Assembly (NCBI RefSeq): GCF_000196615.1
Contig: NC_014306.1
Span: forward strand, 2,418,001 to 2,482,000
From: Erwinia billingiae Eb661
GTDB taxonomy: Bacteria > Pseudomonadota > Gammaproteobacteria > Enterobacterales > Enterobacteriaceae
Length of the DNA: 64,000 nucleotides
Direction of reading: 5' to 3'
A model generated the notes under the pieces. That model made no database searches. It was given only the letters and a program-made list of their open reading frames with translations, and was not told the DNA's origin. Both the position numbers and the translations under genes were made by a program. This document shows positions 9,120 to 16,618 of the stretch, piece after piece. Position 1 is the first letter of the stretch; each line of letters starts with the position of its first letter.

Positions 9120-9520
9120 GATGGCGTGTGCTGCCAGCTTTTATAGACGAATTCAAGCGTATGACCGTCGGGATCGATCACCCCGGCGGCGTAATAGCGT
9201 GGGTCATAATACAGGCGTGCGCCAGGCGCGCCATGGTCTGTGGCACCCGCCGCTATCGCCGCGGCATAGGCAGCATCTACCTGGCTTTCGCTGTTCGCCA
9301 CAAAGCCAACATGGGTAGCGCTTCCGCCGGGTAGACCCGTGCGCAGCCAGAAGAAAATCCGGCCATGTGCACCAAACCCCTTCAGGTTGGGATGGCCCGG
9401 CGGTCCGTCTTTGCCGTCGTAGTCCAAACGGACGGTGATGCCGAGCGGTGCCAGTGTCTGAGTATAAAACGCGACGGAATGGTCGGTATCGTTAACCGCC
9501 AGAAAAATATGATCGAGCAT
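9116..9520 (-). CDS. VOC-family (glyoxalase/dioxygenase fold) protein
   Basis: A 134-residue single-module VOC protein. It starts with MLDHIFLAVNDTDHSVAFYTQTL, in which His4 is the usual first metal ligand. It has an ATHVGFVANSESQVDAAYAAAIAAGA segment and ends with YYAAGVIDPDGHTLEFVYK, where Glu is the usual last metal ligand. Such proteins act as lyases, dioxygenases or resistance-related binding proteins; the exact reaction is unknown. It overlaps the downstream saccharopine-dehydrogenase-like gene by 4 bases and is divergent from the AraC-type gene at 9686. The AraC regulator is therefore a plausible controller, which is inference from position. Confidence 0.85.
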   Translation of the reverse strand: MLDHIFLAVNDTDHSVAFYTQTLAPLGITVRLDYDGKDGPPGHPNLKGFGAHGRIFFWLRTGLPGGSATHVGFVANSESQVDAAYAAAIAAGATDHGAPGARLYYDPRYYAAGVIDPDGHTLEFVYKSWQHTPS

Positions 9521-9685
9521 AGAATCCCCTTACTGGATTAAATTTGATAGTGGCCAGCGACTCTGGATGACGTGCAAGACATTCAGAGTAGGGAAAACGG
9601 GCGGATGCGGATTCCGTGTTCCTGCTCGATTCTTGCCTTTTTCTGCTTTATGCTGCCTTACGTTGTTTCGCGGAAGGATGAAAAG

Positions 9686-10591
9686 GTGTTTAACCTGCAG
9701 CTTGATGAATTGCGCGAACTGGCGGCCCATGCCAGAAACTGGCGAACTGAAACCGGCATCCCCCGTGTGGCAATGGTGCAGGGCAATGTGCCGGCTGAGG
9801 CGCTCGCCGCCGTGTATGAACCGATGATTAACCTGATCCTGCGCGGCAGTAAGTCGATGACCGTGGGAGACAGAGTCTTCAATTACGATCCCGCCTCGTA
9901 CTTTGTCATGTCGGTGGATTTGCCCGCCATCGGCTCGGTGCATCCCACAGAGCGTGGTGAGCCATATCTGGCCGTCAGCCTGACCATCGACCCACAGCGT
10001 GTTGCGGCGATGATCGAGGATCTGCCACCGTCAGCGATGCAGGAACGACCGGACGGTGGGGCATTTTCAGTTGCCTCGGTGACGCCTGAACTGCTGGATG
10101 CCTGGGTCAGGATGCTGCGCCTGATGAAAACCCCTGAGGATATCGCGGCGCTGGCACCGGGATACGAACGAGAGATCCTCTACCATGTGTTAAAAGGTCC
10201 GCACGGCTGGATGCTGAGGGATATTGCCTCGCCGGGGACGATGCTGGCGAGGATTGGTAATGCGATTCACTGGTTGCGGCACAATTTTGCCGAAGAGTTT
10301 ATTGTCGGGGCGCTGGCAGAGCGGGAGGCAATGAGCGTTTCCGCGTTTCATCGCCACTTCAAAGCCGTCACCGCGATGAGTCCTGTCCAGTATCAAAAGC
10401 GGGTGCGGCTTCTGCATGCCCGCCGTATGCTGCTCGGCAGGCAACAGAGCGTCACCTTTGTGGCTCAGGAAGTTGGCTATAAAAGCGTGCCGCAGTTTAA
10501 CCGCGATTATGCCCGCGTCTTCGGTCTCCCGCCGCTGAAGGACGTCACGCAGCTGCGCAAGGCGATCAACGTACGCGACGGGCAGGGGTAA
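9686..10591 (+). CDS. AraC-family transcriptional regulator with AraC_N domain
   Basis: I place the start at GTG 9686 (MFNLQLDELRELAAHARNW), because GGAAGGA lies 7 bases upstream and the family homology begins here. The frame is open to 9572, but the extra 38 residues look like translated leader. The product has 301 residues. The N-terminal cupin-like AraC_N domain (YEPMINLILRGSKSMTVGD, YFVMSVDLP) is followed by two C-terminal HTH motifs: MSVSAFHRHFKAVTAMSPVQYQKRVR and TFVAQEVGYKSVPQFNRDYARVFG. It resembles YqhC-type regulators of aldehyde reductases and is clearly paralogous to the AraC gene at 13004. Only 4 bases separate it from the LysR-SDR chimera, so they are probably co-transcribed. 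Confidence 0.88.
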   Translation: MFNLQLDELRELAAHARNWRTETGIPRVAMVQGNVPAEALAAVYEPMINLILRGSKSMTVGDRVFNYDPASYFVMSVDLPAIGSVHPTERGEPYLAVSLTIDPQRVAAMIEDLPPSAMQERPDGGAFSVASVTPELLDAWVRMLRLMKTPEDIAALAPGYEREILYHVLKGPHGWMLRDIASPGTMLARIGNAIHWLRHNFAEEFIVGALAEREAMSVSAFHRHFKAVTAMSPVQYQKRVRLLHARRMLLGRQQSVTFVAQEVGYKSVPQFNRDYARVFGLPPLKDVTQLRKAINVRDGQG

Positions 10592-10595
10592 TTAT

Positions 10596-12101
10596 ATGGA
10601 CCAACTTCTGGCTATGCGGGTGTTCATTCGTATCACCGATGCCCGTTCGCTGGCAAAAGCGGCTGATTCGCTAAACCTCCCCCGATCCTCCGTCAGCAAG
10701 CTCCTACAGGATCTTGAGCAGCATCTCGGCGCTAAACTCATCGAACGCAGTACCCGATCTTTCACCATTACCCCGTTGGGTGAACGTTACCGGGAGCAGA
10801 CGCGTGAAATACTGGCTCAACTTGATGAAATGGATACCGCCGCAAGGTACGCAAAGGTAAATCCTCAGGGAAAACTGCGCGTTGATGTTGGTTCATCACT
10901 GGCTAATGAGATCATCATTCCGGCACTGCCCGAGTTTCATGCCCGTTATCCGCAGCTTGAATTATTGCTTGGCGTCAACGATCGTCCGGCTGACCTGATA
11001 GGCGAGGGGGTTGATTGCGTCATACGTGGGGGAGTACTTCCTGACAGCTCAATGATTGGCAGACAGCTCTGCACCCTTGATTATGTCACCTGTGCCACAT
11101 CGGGGTATCTTTCGGCTCATGGCACGCCTGTGCATCCGCAAGATATTAAGGATAACCACCAGACTGTACGGTATTTCTTTCCGCACTCGGGGAAATCATT
11201 GCCTTTACAGTTCAGCAACGGAACGGACGAGTTTGAAATTCACGGTAACACGGTGGTCAATATCAGTGAGAGCACGGCACTGACGGAAGCCTTGTTGACG
11301 GGAATGGGTATTGGACAGATTTTTCGCTTTAGTGCTGAGCATCATTTCCTCTCCGGTCGTTTAATTCCGCTACTGGAGGAATGGAAGCAACCTTCGCTGC
11401 CTGTGCAGTTGGTTTATCCGGCCAACCTGGCTGAGGGTGCCCATGTCTATATCACCGGCCGCAACAAAGCGGCGCTTAAGACGGTGCAGGACGAATTGGG
11501 CAGTTCGGTAACCTGTATTGAGGTTGATTCAACCCACGGCCCCGATCTTGATCGTTTGTACCGTCAAATAGAAGCGGAAGCGGGTGGACTTGATGTGGTA
11601 TTTGCCAATGCGGGTGGGGGATCCATGTTGCCTTTAGGGCAGATCACGGAAGAGCATGTTGACCAGATTTTTGGCCAAAATGTGAAATCGTTGATTTTCA
11701 CCGTTCAGAAAGCATTACCTCTGCTGCGCAAGGGCGCTTCAATTATCCTTGCGGGGTCCAGTGCCAGTATTGAAGGCACCGCCGCCTTCAGCGTTTACTC
11801 CGCCTCGAAAGCGGCGGTGCGCAACCTTGCGCGGAGCTGGGTACTTGATCTTAAGGGCACCGGGACGCGAGTGAATGTGCTCAGCCCGGGGCCGATACGA
11901 ACGCCGTTTCTGCTCGATTTTGCCGGCGACGATCCGGCACATCAACAGGCCATGCTCGATTATCTTAATACCCGTATTCCGCTGGGTCGGATTGGCGAGC
12001 CGGAAGAGATTGCCAAAGTGGCCCTGTTTCTTGCCTCAACGGATTCGAGTTTCGTGAACGGCACTGAGCTTTTCGCCGACGGCGGACAGGCTCAGGTTTG
12101 A
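10596..12101 (+). CDS. Chimeric LysR regulator fused in frame to N-truncated SDR
   Basis: One 501-residue open frame joins two unrelated families. Residues 1-277 are a LysR-type regulator: winged helix MDQLLAMRVFIRITDARSLA with SRSSVSKLL-like recognition region (LNLPRSSVSKLLQDLEQHLG), then the effector domain GKLRVDVGSSLANEIIIPALPEFHARYP up to PVQLVYPAN. From residue 278 (nt 11427) the sequence is an SDR beginning at LAEGAHVYITGRN, with FANAGGG, Ser388, Tyr401 and Lys405 in the catalytic spacing, and a normal C-terminus. Missing are about 25 residues of the LysR effector domain and about 30 residues of the SDR, including beta-1 and the TGxxxGIG motif. Cofactor binding is therefore doubtful, while DNA binding may survive. 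A deletion between tandem lysR and SDR genes is the simplest origin. Confidence 0.85.
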   Translation: MDQLLAMRVFIRITDARSLAKAADSLNLPRSSVSKLLQDLEQHLGAKLIERSTRSFTITPLGERYREQTREILAQLDEMDTAARYAKVNPQGKLRVDVGSSLANEIIIPALPEFHARYPQLELLLGVNDRPADLIGEGVDCVIRGGVLPDSSMIGRQLCTLDYVTCATSGYLSAHGTPVHPQDIKDNHQTVRYFFPHSGKSLPLQFSNGTDEFEIHGNTVVNISESTALTEALLTGMGIGQIFRFSAEHHFLSGRLIPLLEEWKQPSLPVQLVYPANLAEGAHVYITGRNKAALKTVQDELGSSVTCIEVDSTHGPDLDRLYRQIEAEAGGLDVVFANAGGGSMLPLGQITEEHVDQIFGQNVKSLIFTVQKALPLLRKGASIILAGSSASIEGTAAFSVYSASKAAVRNLARSWVLDLKGTGTRVNVLSPGPIRTPFLLDFAGDDPAHQQAMLDYLNTRIPLGRIGEPEEIAKVALFLASTDSSFVNGTELFADGGQAQV

Positions 12102-12120
12102 GCCTTTACTGAAAAGACGT

Positions 12121-12870
12121 TCAGTAACCGACGCCCCGGACGCCACCGGCGGCTCTCAATGATTCGCCCGTGACCCAGTGTGCATCATCAGAGGCCAGGA
12201 ATACCGCAACGGGACCAATATCCTCTGGTTCGCCAAAACGGCCCAGAGGTGTTCCGGCCAGCAGCTTTTCACCCAGCTCACCGGCAAAATCCCCGTCCGT
12301 ACCAGGGGTGTTGGTATGCCCCGGCAGGATCGAATTTACCCTGATCCCTTTTGCCCCCAACTCTCTGGCAAGGGCAAACGTGAGCGTATCGACCGCGCCT
12401 TTGGTGGCGGAGTAAACGCTTGAAGCCAGATACGGGTCGGTACTCAGAATCGAACTGATGTTGATAATGCTGCCAGACGGGCTGAATTGCTTTAGCGCCT
12501 CACGCGTGGCCAACAGGTAACCCAGCACATTCAGATTAAACTGCTTATGAAAGGCCTCTTCGGTCAGATCTTCAATCATTTCAAACACCGCCACGCCGGC
12601 ATTATTGACCAGAATATCCACGGTGCCGAATTCCTGCCTGATCGTATCAAACATCCGCGTAATATCCGCAGACTGACTCATGTCCGCTTTTATAGCCGTA
12701 GCTTTTCCACCTTCGTCACGGATGTGCGACACTACCTTTTCCGCATCGCGTTGACTTGATGCATAGTTGACGATGACCGTAGCCCCTGCCGCAGCAAGTG
12801 CTTTAGCAATACCGGCACCGATCCCTTTAGACGCGCCGGTTACGACGGCTGTTTTGCCTGATAATTTCAT
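12121..12870 (-). CDS. Short-chain dehydrogenase/reductase
   Basis: A complete 249-residue classical SDR. Motifs are TAVVTGASKGIG, NYASSQRDAEKV (the usual binding signature of NADP-preferring members), DILVNNAGVAV, INISSILST (catalytic Ser), VYSATKGAV (Tyr/Lys) and ILPGHTNTPG. The C-terminus ESLRAAGGVRGVGY is characteristic of a widespread proteobacterial group annotated as glucose/ribitol-type or 3-oxoacyl-ACP-reductase-like, substrate unknown. It is convergent with the LysR-SDR chimera, ending 19 bases from it, and divergent from the AraC gene at 13004, which probably regulates it. Confidence 0.9.
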   Translation of the reverse strand: MKLSGKTAVVTGASKGIGAGIAKALAAAGATVIVNYASSQRDAEKVVSHIRDEGGKATAIKADMSQSADITRMFDTIRQEFGTVDILVNNAGVAVFEMIEDLTEEAFHKQFNLNVLGYLLATREALKQFSPSGSIINISSILSTDPYLASSVYSATKGAVDTLTFALARELGAKGIRVNSILPGHTNTPGTDGDFAGELGEKLLAGTPLGRFGEPEDIGPVAVFLASDDAHWVTGESLRAAGGVRGVGY

Positions 12871-13003
12871 TTAATGACCTTTAGATGAGTGAGAAGTTGT
12901 CGGCAAACAGTATCGGTTCTGAGGGGCATTAAGCGCGTGCCCAATCTTCCCGGATAATTGCCTGTTCTTCTCAACGCCCTTGTTTGGCGGAAATATCAGG
13001 CCT

Positions 13004-13921
13004 ATGCTCGACGGGATGAATACAGTGATGAATGAACTTCGCAGCTACGTGTTGCCTGCTGATAATAAGTGGACAGCAACGGAGCTTCCTCGCGTCTCGA
13101 TGGTCAACGCGGAAGCCTGTGCCAATCAGATCTACCAGCCTATGATGCATTTTGTCCTGCAGGGAGAGAAAACACTGTCCATTGGTGGGCAGATGTATCG
13201 CTACACTGCGGGGACGTATTTCGTGGTGCCTGTGGATATGCCGGCCACAGGGGAAATTTTCGCTGATGGTCCAGACAAGCCTTTTCAGGCGGTCAGCTTA
13301 ACGTTAGATGCGCACATCATTGCCTCGCTGTTGGCCGCGAACAGTGACATGCCTGTCAGGCCTGCGAACGATAGCTATGCTCCGGTAGCCACCTCACCGG
13401 AACTGCTTGATGCCTGGCTGCGAATGATGCGATTGCTGGCGCGGCCAGGTGACGCGACAGTGCTGGCGCCGATGATTGAGCGTGAAATTTTGTTCAGAGT
13501 GTTACAAGGGCCGTCAGGTGACGTGCTGCGTAATATTGCCTGCCCGGATGGGCATTTGTCGCAGATTCGCCGTTCGATTAACTGGATACGCGATCACTAT
13601 GCGGAACCTCTGCGCGCAGAGGCGTTAGCTGACATCGCGAACATGAGCGTCGCGGCCTATTATCGCCATTTCAAAGCCATCACCCATATGACCCCGATCC
13701 AGTACCAGAAACAATTACGCCTGATCCGCGCACGGTGGCTGCTGATATTTGAACCCAGCGATGTGGCGATCGTTGCCTTTTCGGTGGGTTATGAAAGTGC
13801 TTCACAATTCAGTCGTGAATATGCCCGCCTTTTTGGGCGACCTCCGGCACGCGATGCAGCGCATTTCAGGTCTTTACCCACTCTTCCGATCGCCCACCAG
13901 GGCCGTCCCACAACCGCATAA
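13004..13921 (+). CDS. AraC-family transcriptional regulator (paralog of the one at 9686)
   Basis: An AraC regulator of about 305 residues from ATG 13004. The frame is open to a TTG at 12980, and ATG 13016 or 13027 (MNELRSYVLPADNKW) are alternative starts; no convincing ribosome site decides between them. The AraC_N domain (PRVSMVNAEACANQIYQPMMHFVLQGEKTLSIGG, YFVVPVDMPATG) and the two HTH motifs (MSVAAYYRHFKAITHMTPIQYQKQLRL, VAFSVGYESASQFSREYARLFG) align with the gene at 9686, so the two are paralogs within 3 kb. It is divergent from the SDR at 12870. Its last 56 bases overlap the 3' end of the convergent TetR gene. Confidence 0.85.
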   Translation: MLDGMNTVMNELRSYVLPADNKWTATELPRVSMVNAEACANQIYQPMMHFVLQGEKTLSIGGQMYRYTAGTYFVVPVDMPATGEIFADGPDKPFQAVSLTLDAHIIASLLAANSDMPVRPANDSYAPVATSPELLDAWLRMMRLLARPGDATVLAPMIEREILFRVLQGPSGDVLRNIACPDGHLSQIRRSINWIRDHYAEPLRAEALADIANMSVAAYYRHFKAITHMTPIQYQKQLRLIRARWLLIFEPSDVAIVAFSVGYESASQFSREYARLFGRPPARDAAHFRSLPTLPIAHQGRPTTA

Positions 13922-14498
13922 CCTGCCGGATTGACCGTTCAATATCCTCAAAAGGCACACCATCGCGTGCCAGCGTGGAAACCCCGGTGAGAAAACTGTT
14001 AAAGGTGAGGCCCAGGGTTTTCGCGGACGTCCCGGCAGGCAGCTCGCCGCTCAACAGGCCGCGATTGACGCAGTGAATAAACCCGTCGCAGGTCTTTTTT
14101 CTCGATTGCTCCAGCGGGCTGAGCAGGTATTTGTGCTCATCGGTACTCACCGACATCAGGCCCAGCGTGACCATGCAGCCTTTGGGATGATCGTCTGCAC
14201 ACTGCATGCGTGCCGAACGTAGCAGGGTGGATTCAATGGCGTCGCGCGGCGGCAGTTCGTCCTGCCACAAGGCTTCGGTCACGCGCCCGTGTGACTGCAA
14301 ATAGCAGTCAACCGCTTCCTGAAACAACTTCTCTTTTGAGCCAAACGCCGCATAAAAGCTCGGCGCGGTAATGCCGTTGCCGATCGCACTTTTCAACTGA
14401 CTCAGCGAGGTCGAGTCAAAGCCGCGATCCCAGAACAGGTGCATTGCCTGTCGCACCGCTTCATCGCGATCAAACTGCCTTGGTCTGCCCGTTCTCAT
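13866..14498 (-). CDS. TetR-family repressor of the adjacent MFS/SDR operon
   Basis: A 210-residue TetR-family protein starting MRTGRPRQFDRDEAV. AAGGAG precedes the start (reading the minus strand), so the longer open frame to 14936 is spurious. The HTH is SLSQLKSAIGNGITAPSFYAAFGSKEKLF, followed by a typical all-alpha ligand domain with HPKGCMVTLGLMS; the Gly-Cys-Met segment is common in the AcrR/BdcR-like branch. It is divergent from the MFS exporter gene. Two near-identical 21-base boxes in the 121-base spacer are the likely operators, giving autorepression and control of the exporter and BdcA-like reductase. Its 3' end overlaps the converging AraC gene by 56 bases. Confidence 0.9.
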   Translation of the reverse strand: MRTGRPRQFDRDEAVRQAMHLFWDRGFDSTSLSQLKSAIGNGITAPSFYAAFGSKEKLFQEAVDCYLQSHGRVTEALWQDELPPRDAIESTLLRSARMQCADDHPKGCMVTLGLMSVSTDEHKYLLSPLEQSRKKTCDGFIHCVNRGLLSGELPAGTSAKTLGLTFNSFLTGVSTLARDGVPFEDIERSIRQVMRLWDGPGGRSEEWVKT

Positions 14499-14523
14499 TC
14501 GGTTTCTCCTTTCAACTAAGTTA

Positions 14524-14594
14524 TATACTAATCGATACATAAATATTTGACAATGCTGCGCGCCCGGGATATCTATACCAAACGATACATAATT
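14524..14594. promoter_or_regulatory. Pair of direct-repeat boxes, probable TetR operators
   Basis: Two 21-base boxes lie at 14524-14544 and 14574-14594. They share the pattern TATACyAAwCGATACATAA and differ at about four positions. Their starts are 50 bases apart, close to five helical turns, so repressor dimers would lie on the same face. They sit in the spacer between the divergent TetR and MFS genes. Confidence 0.6.
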
Positions 14595-14619
14595 AACTGG
14601 ATACCTAAGAGAGGGCAGT

Positions 14620-15837
14620 TTGGCTGATATTTCTCCGGTCGCGAAGGCGACCCAACAGGACCGACTACCGGTGATGGCGCTGCTGGCACTGGCGATGACC
14701 GGCTTTATCTGCATCGTCACGGAAACCATCCCAGCCGGTCTGCTGCCGCAAATCAGCGCCGGACTGACGATTTCACTGTCGCTTGCCGGCCAGATGGTGA
14801 CGGCGTACGCCGCCGGATCGCTGATTGCCGCCATCCCGTTGACCATCGCCACCCGAACCTGGCGGCGTCGCAGCGTTTTGCTGATCACAATTGTTGGATT
14901 TTTGCTGTTCAACACCCTGACCGCGCTGTCGACCAACGTGGTGCTGACGCTGGCCGCGCGTTTCCTGGCGGGCGCATCCGCCGGATTAGCCTGGAGCCTG
15001 CTGGCAGGCTACGCCCGCAGAATGGTGCCGGTTTCATTGCAGGGAAAGGCGATGGCGCTGGCGATGGTTGGTACGCCCATTGCCCTGTCGCTGGATGTGC
15101 CGTTGGGCACCTGGCTGGGGAATTTGCTGGGATGGCGGCTGACGTTTGCCGTGATGTCGGGCTTATCGGTGCTGCTGGTGGCCTGGGTTCTGCTGGCCGT
15201 GCCTGATTTTGCCGGGCAAAGCGGGCAGCAAAAAATGGCGCTGAAGAACGTCTTTACCACGCCTGGCGTGCGCCCGGTACTCGGCGTGGTGTTCACCTGG
15301 ATGCTGGCCCACAACATTCTTTACACCTATATCGCCCCGTTTGTGGCACCGGCCGGACTGGAAAATAAGGTCAGCCTGATTTTGCTGATTTTTGGTCTGG
15401 CGGCGCTGGTGGGCATCTTTATCACCGGGCGGATTGTCGATCGTCATCTTCGTCTGGCCGTCTTAATTTCGCTGGCGGTGTTCGCACTTATCTCACTGAT
15501 TTTCGCCGTCGCCTCAACGTCGCCTGCGGTGATTTATGCTGGCGTGGCGGTGTGGGGCCTCAGCTTTGGCGGTGCTGCCACCTTGCTGCAAACCGCGCTG
15601 GCCGATGCCGCCGGTGAAGGGGCAGACATAGCGCTGTCAATGAATGTGGTGGTGTGGAACAGCGCGATCGCCGCAGGTGGCATGAGCGGAGGAATGTTAT
15701 TAGAACAGGCTGGCGTCACCTCTTTTCCCTGGGTAATGCTTATACTTTTGCTGCTGAGTTTTGCCATCGCGTCCCGCGCCAGCAAACACGGTTTCAGTAA
15801 AGCAGGCAGACCCGTTTGTTCAATCGCCAGCTCATAA
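14620..15837 (+). CDS. MFS transporter (DHA1-type exporter)
   Basis: A 405-residue inner-membrane major facilitator with about 12 hydrophobic segments. Features include the TETIPAGLLPQISAGL stretch after the first helix, the RFLAGASAGLAWSLLAGYARRMVP segment of the motif-B type in helix 4, and a central loop near residue 200. These suggest a proton-driven drug or metabolite exporter of the YdhP/NepI-like DHA1 group; the substrate is unknown. The start is a TTG at 14620 with AGAGGG upstream; ATG 14674 would remove part of helix 1. It is followed 51 bases later by the BdcA-like SDR and is probably co-regulated with it by the divergent TetR protein. Confidence 0.88.
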   Translation: MADISPVAKATQQDRLPVMALLALAMTGFICIVTETIPAGLLPQISAGLTISLSLAGQMVTAYAAGSLIAAIPLTIATRTWRRRSVLLITIVGFLLFNTLTALSTNVVLTLAARFLAGASAGLAWSLLAGYARRMVPVSLQGKAMALAMVGTPIALSLDVPLGTWLGNLLGWRLTFAVMSGLSVLLVAWVLLAVPDFAGQSGQQKMALKNVFTTPGVRPVLGVVFTWMLAHNILYTYIAPFVAPAGLENKVSLILLIFGLAALVGIFITGRIVDRHLRLAVLISLAVFALISLIFAVASTSPAVIYAGVAVWGLSFGGAATLLQTALADAAGEGADIALSMNVVVWNSAIAAGGMSGGMLLEQAGVTSFPWVMLILLLLSFAIASRASKHGFSKAGRPVCSIASS

Positions 15838-15888
15838 CAGTGGAGCTGGTCAATTCTGATTATTATCAATACATAACGAGGAATGACC

Positions 15889-16617
15889 ATGACTGATTAC
15901 ACCGATAAACCCGCTACAGGCAGAAAGGTACTGATCCTGGGCGGCAGCCGCGGCATTGGCGAGGCGATCGTCCGTCGCTTTGCTGAGCAGGGCGATGACG
16001 TGGTGTTCACCTACGCCAGTTCCCAGCAGAAAGCCGAAGTCATCGCGCAGGAGACACACAGCCAGATGATCAAGCTGGACGTGTCGAACCGTGCCGAACT
16101 GGTTGAGGCCGTCGCGCAGGCGGGCGAACTGGATGTGCTGGTGTTCAACGCCGGGGTGCTGGCCGCCGGCGATCCGCTGGAGATCGATGCTGACGAAATT
16201 GAGCGGCTGTTTGTGATCAACATCCATGCCCCTTACTTCGCCGCCGTCGAAGCCGCCCGCAAAATGAAGGACGGCGGGCGCATTATCATCATTGGTTCGG
16301 TCAATGCCGACCGCGTTCCGGTCGAGGGCCTCACTGCCTATGGTGCCAGTAAATCTGCCGTTCAGGGCATGGCCCGTGGGCTGGCCAGAGATTTTGGCCC
16401 GCGCGGTATCACCGTCAACGTGGTGCAACCCGGTCCGACCGACACCGATATGAACCCGTCTGACGGGCCGATGAACGAAATGATGCACAGCTTTATGGCG
16501 ATTAAACGCCATGCGCACGCCAGCGAAGTCGCCTCGATGGTGTTATGGATTGCCAGCAGTGAAGCAGGCATGGTGACCGGTACGGCCCTGACCATTGATG
16601 GTGGCTTTGGCGCCTGA
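15889..16617 (+). CDS. bdcA: BdcA-like SDR (cyclic-di-GMP-binding biofilm dispersal type)
   Basis: A 242-residue SDR that, from memory of the family, closely resembles E. coli BdcA (YjgI): KVLILGGSRGIGEAIVRRF, FVINIHAPYFAAVEAARKM, IIIIGSVNADRVPVEGLTAYGASKSA, GLARDFGPRGITVNVVQPGP and MAIKRH near the end. E. coli BdcA was reported to bind c-di-GMP and promote biofilm dispersal, and is controlled by the divergent TetR protein BdcR. Here a TetR gene is also close, but an MFS exporter lies between them. ATG 15889 fits the ACGAGGA ribosome site (6-base spacing) better than ATG 15883, which abuts it. The SDR Ser-Tyr-Lys residues are intact, so it may be an ordinary reductase. Confidence 0.75.
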   Translation: MTDYTDKPATGRKVLILGGSRGIGEAIVRRFAEQGDDVVFTYASSQQKAEVIAQETHSQMIKLDVSNRAELVEAVAQAGELDVLVFNAGVLAAGDPLEIDADEIERLFVINIHAPYFAAVEAARKMKDGGRIIIIGSVNADRVPVEGLTAYGASKSAVQGMARGLARDFGPRGITVNVVQPGPTDTDMNPSDGPMNEMMHSFMAIKRHAHASEVASMVLWIASSEAGMVTGTALTIDGGFGA

Positions 16618-16618
16618 G

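Noticed and set aside
9572..9685. N-terminal hydrophobic extension of the AraC protein
   Set aside because: The GTG at 9686 has an ideal ribosome site and family similarity begins there; the extension overlaps the expected divergent promoter.
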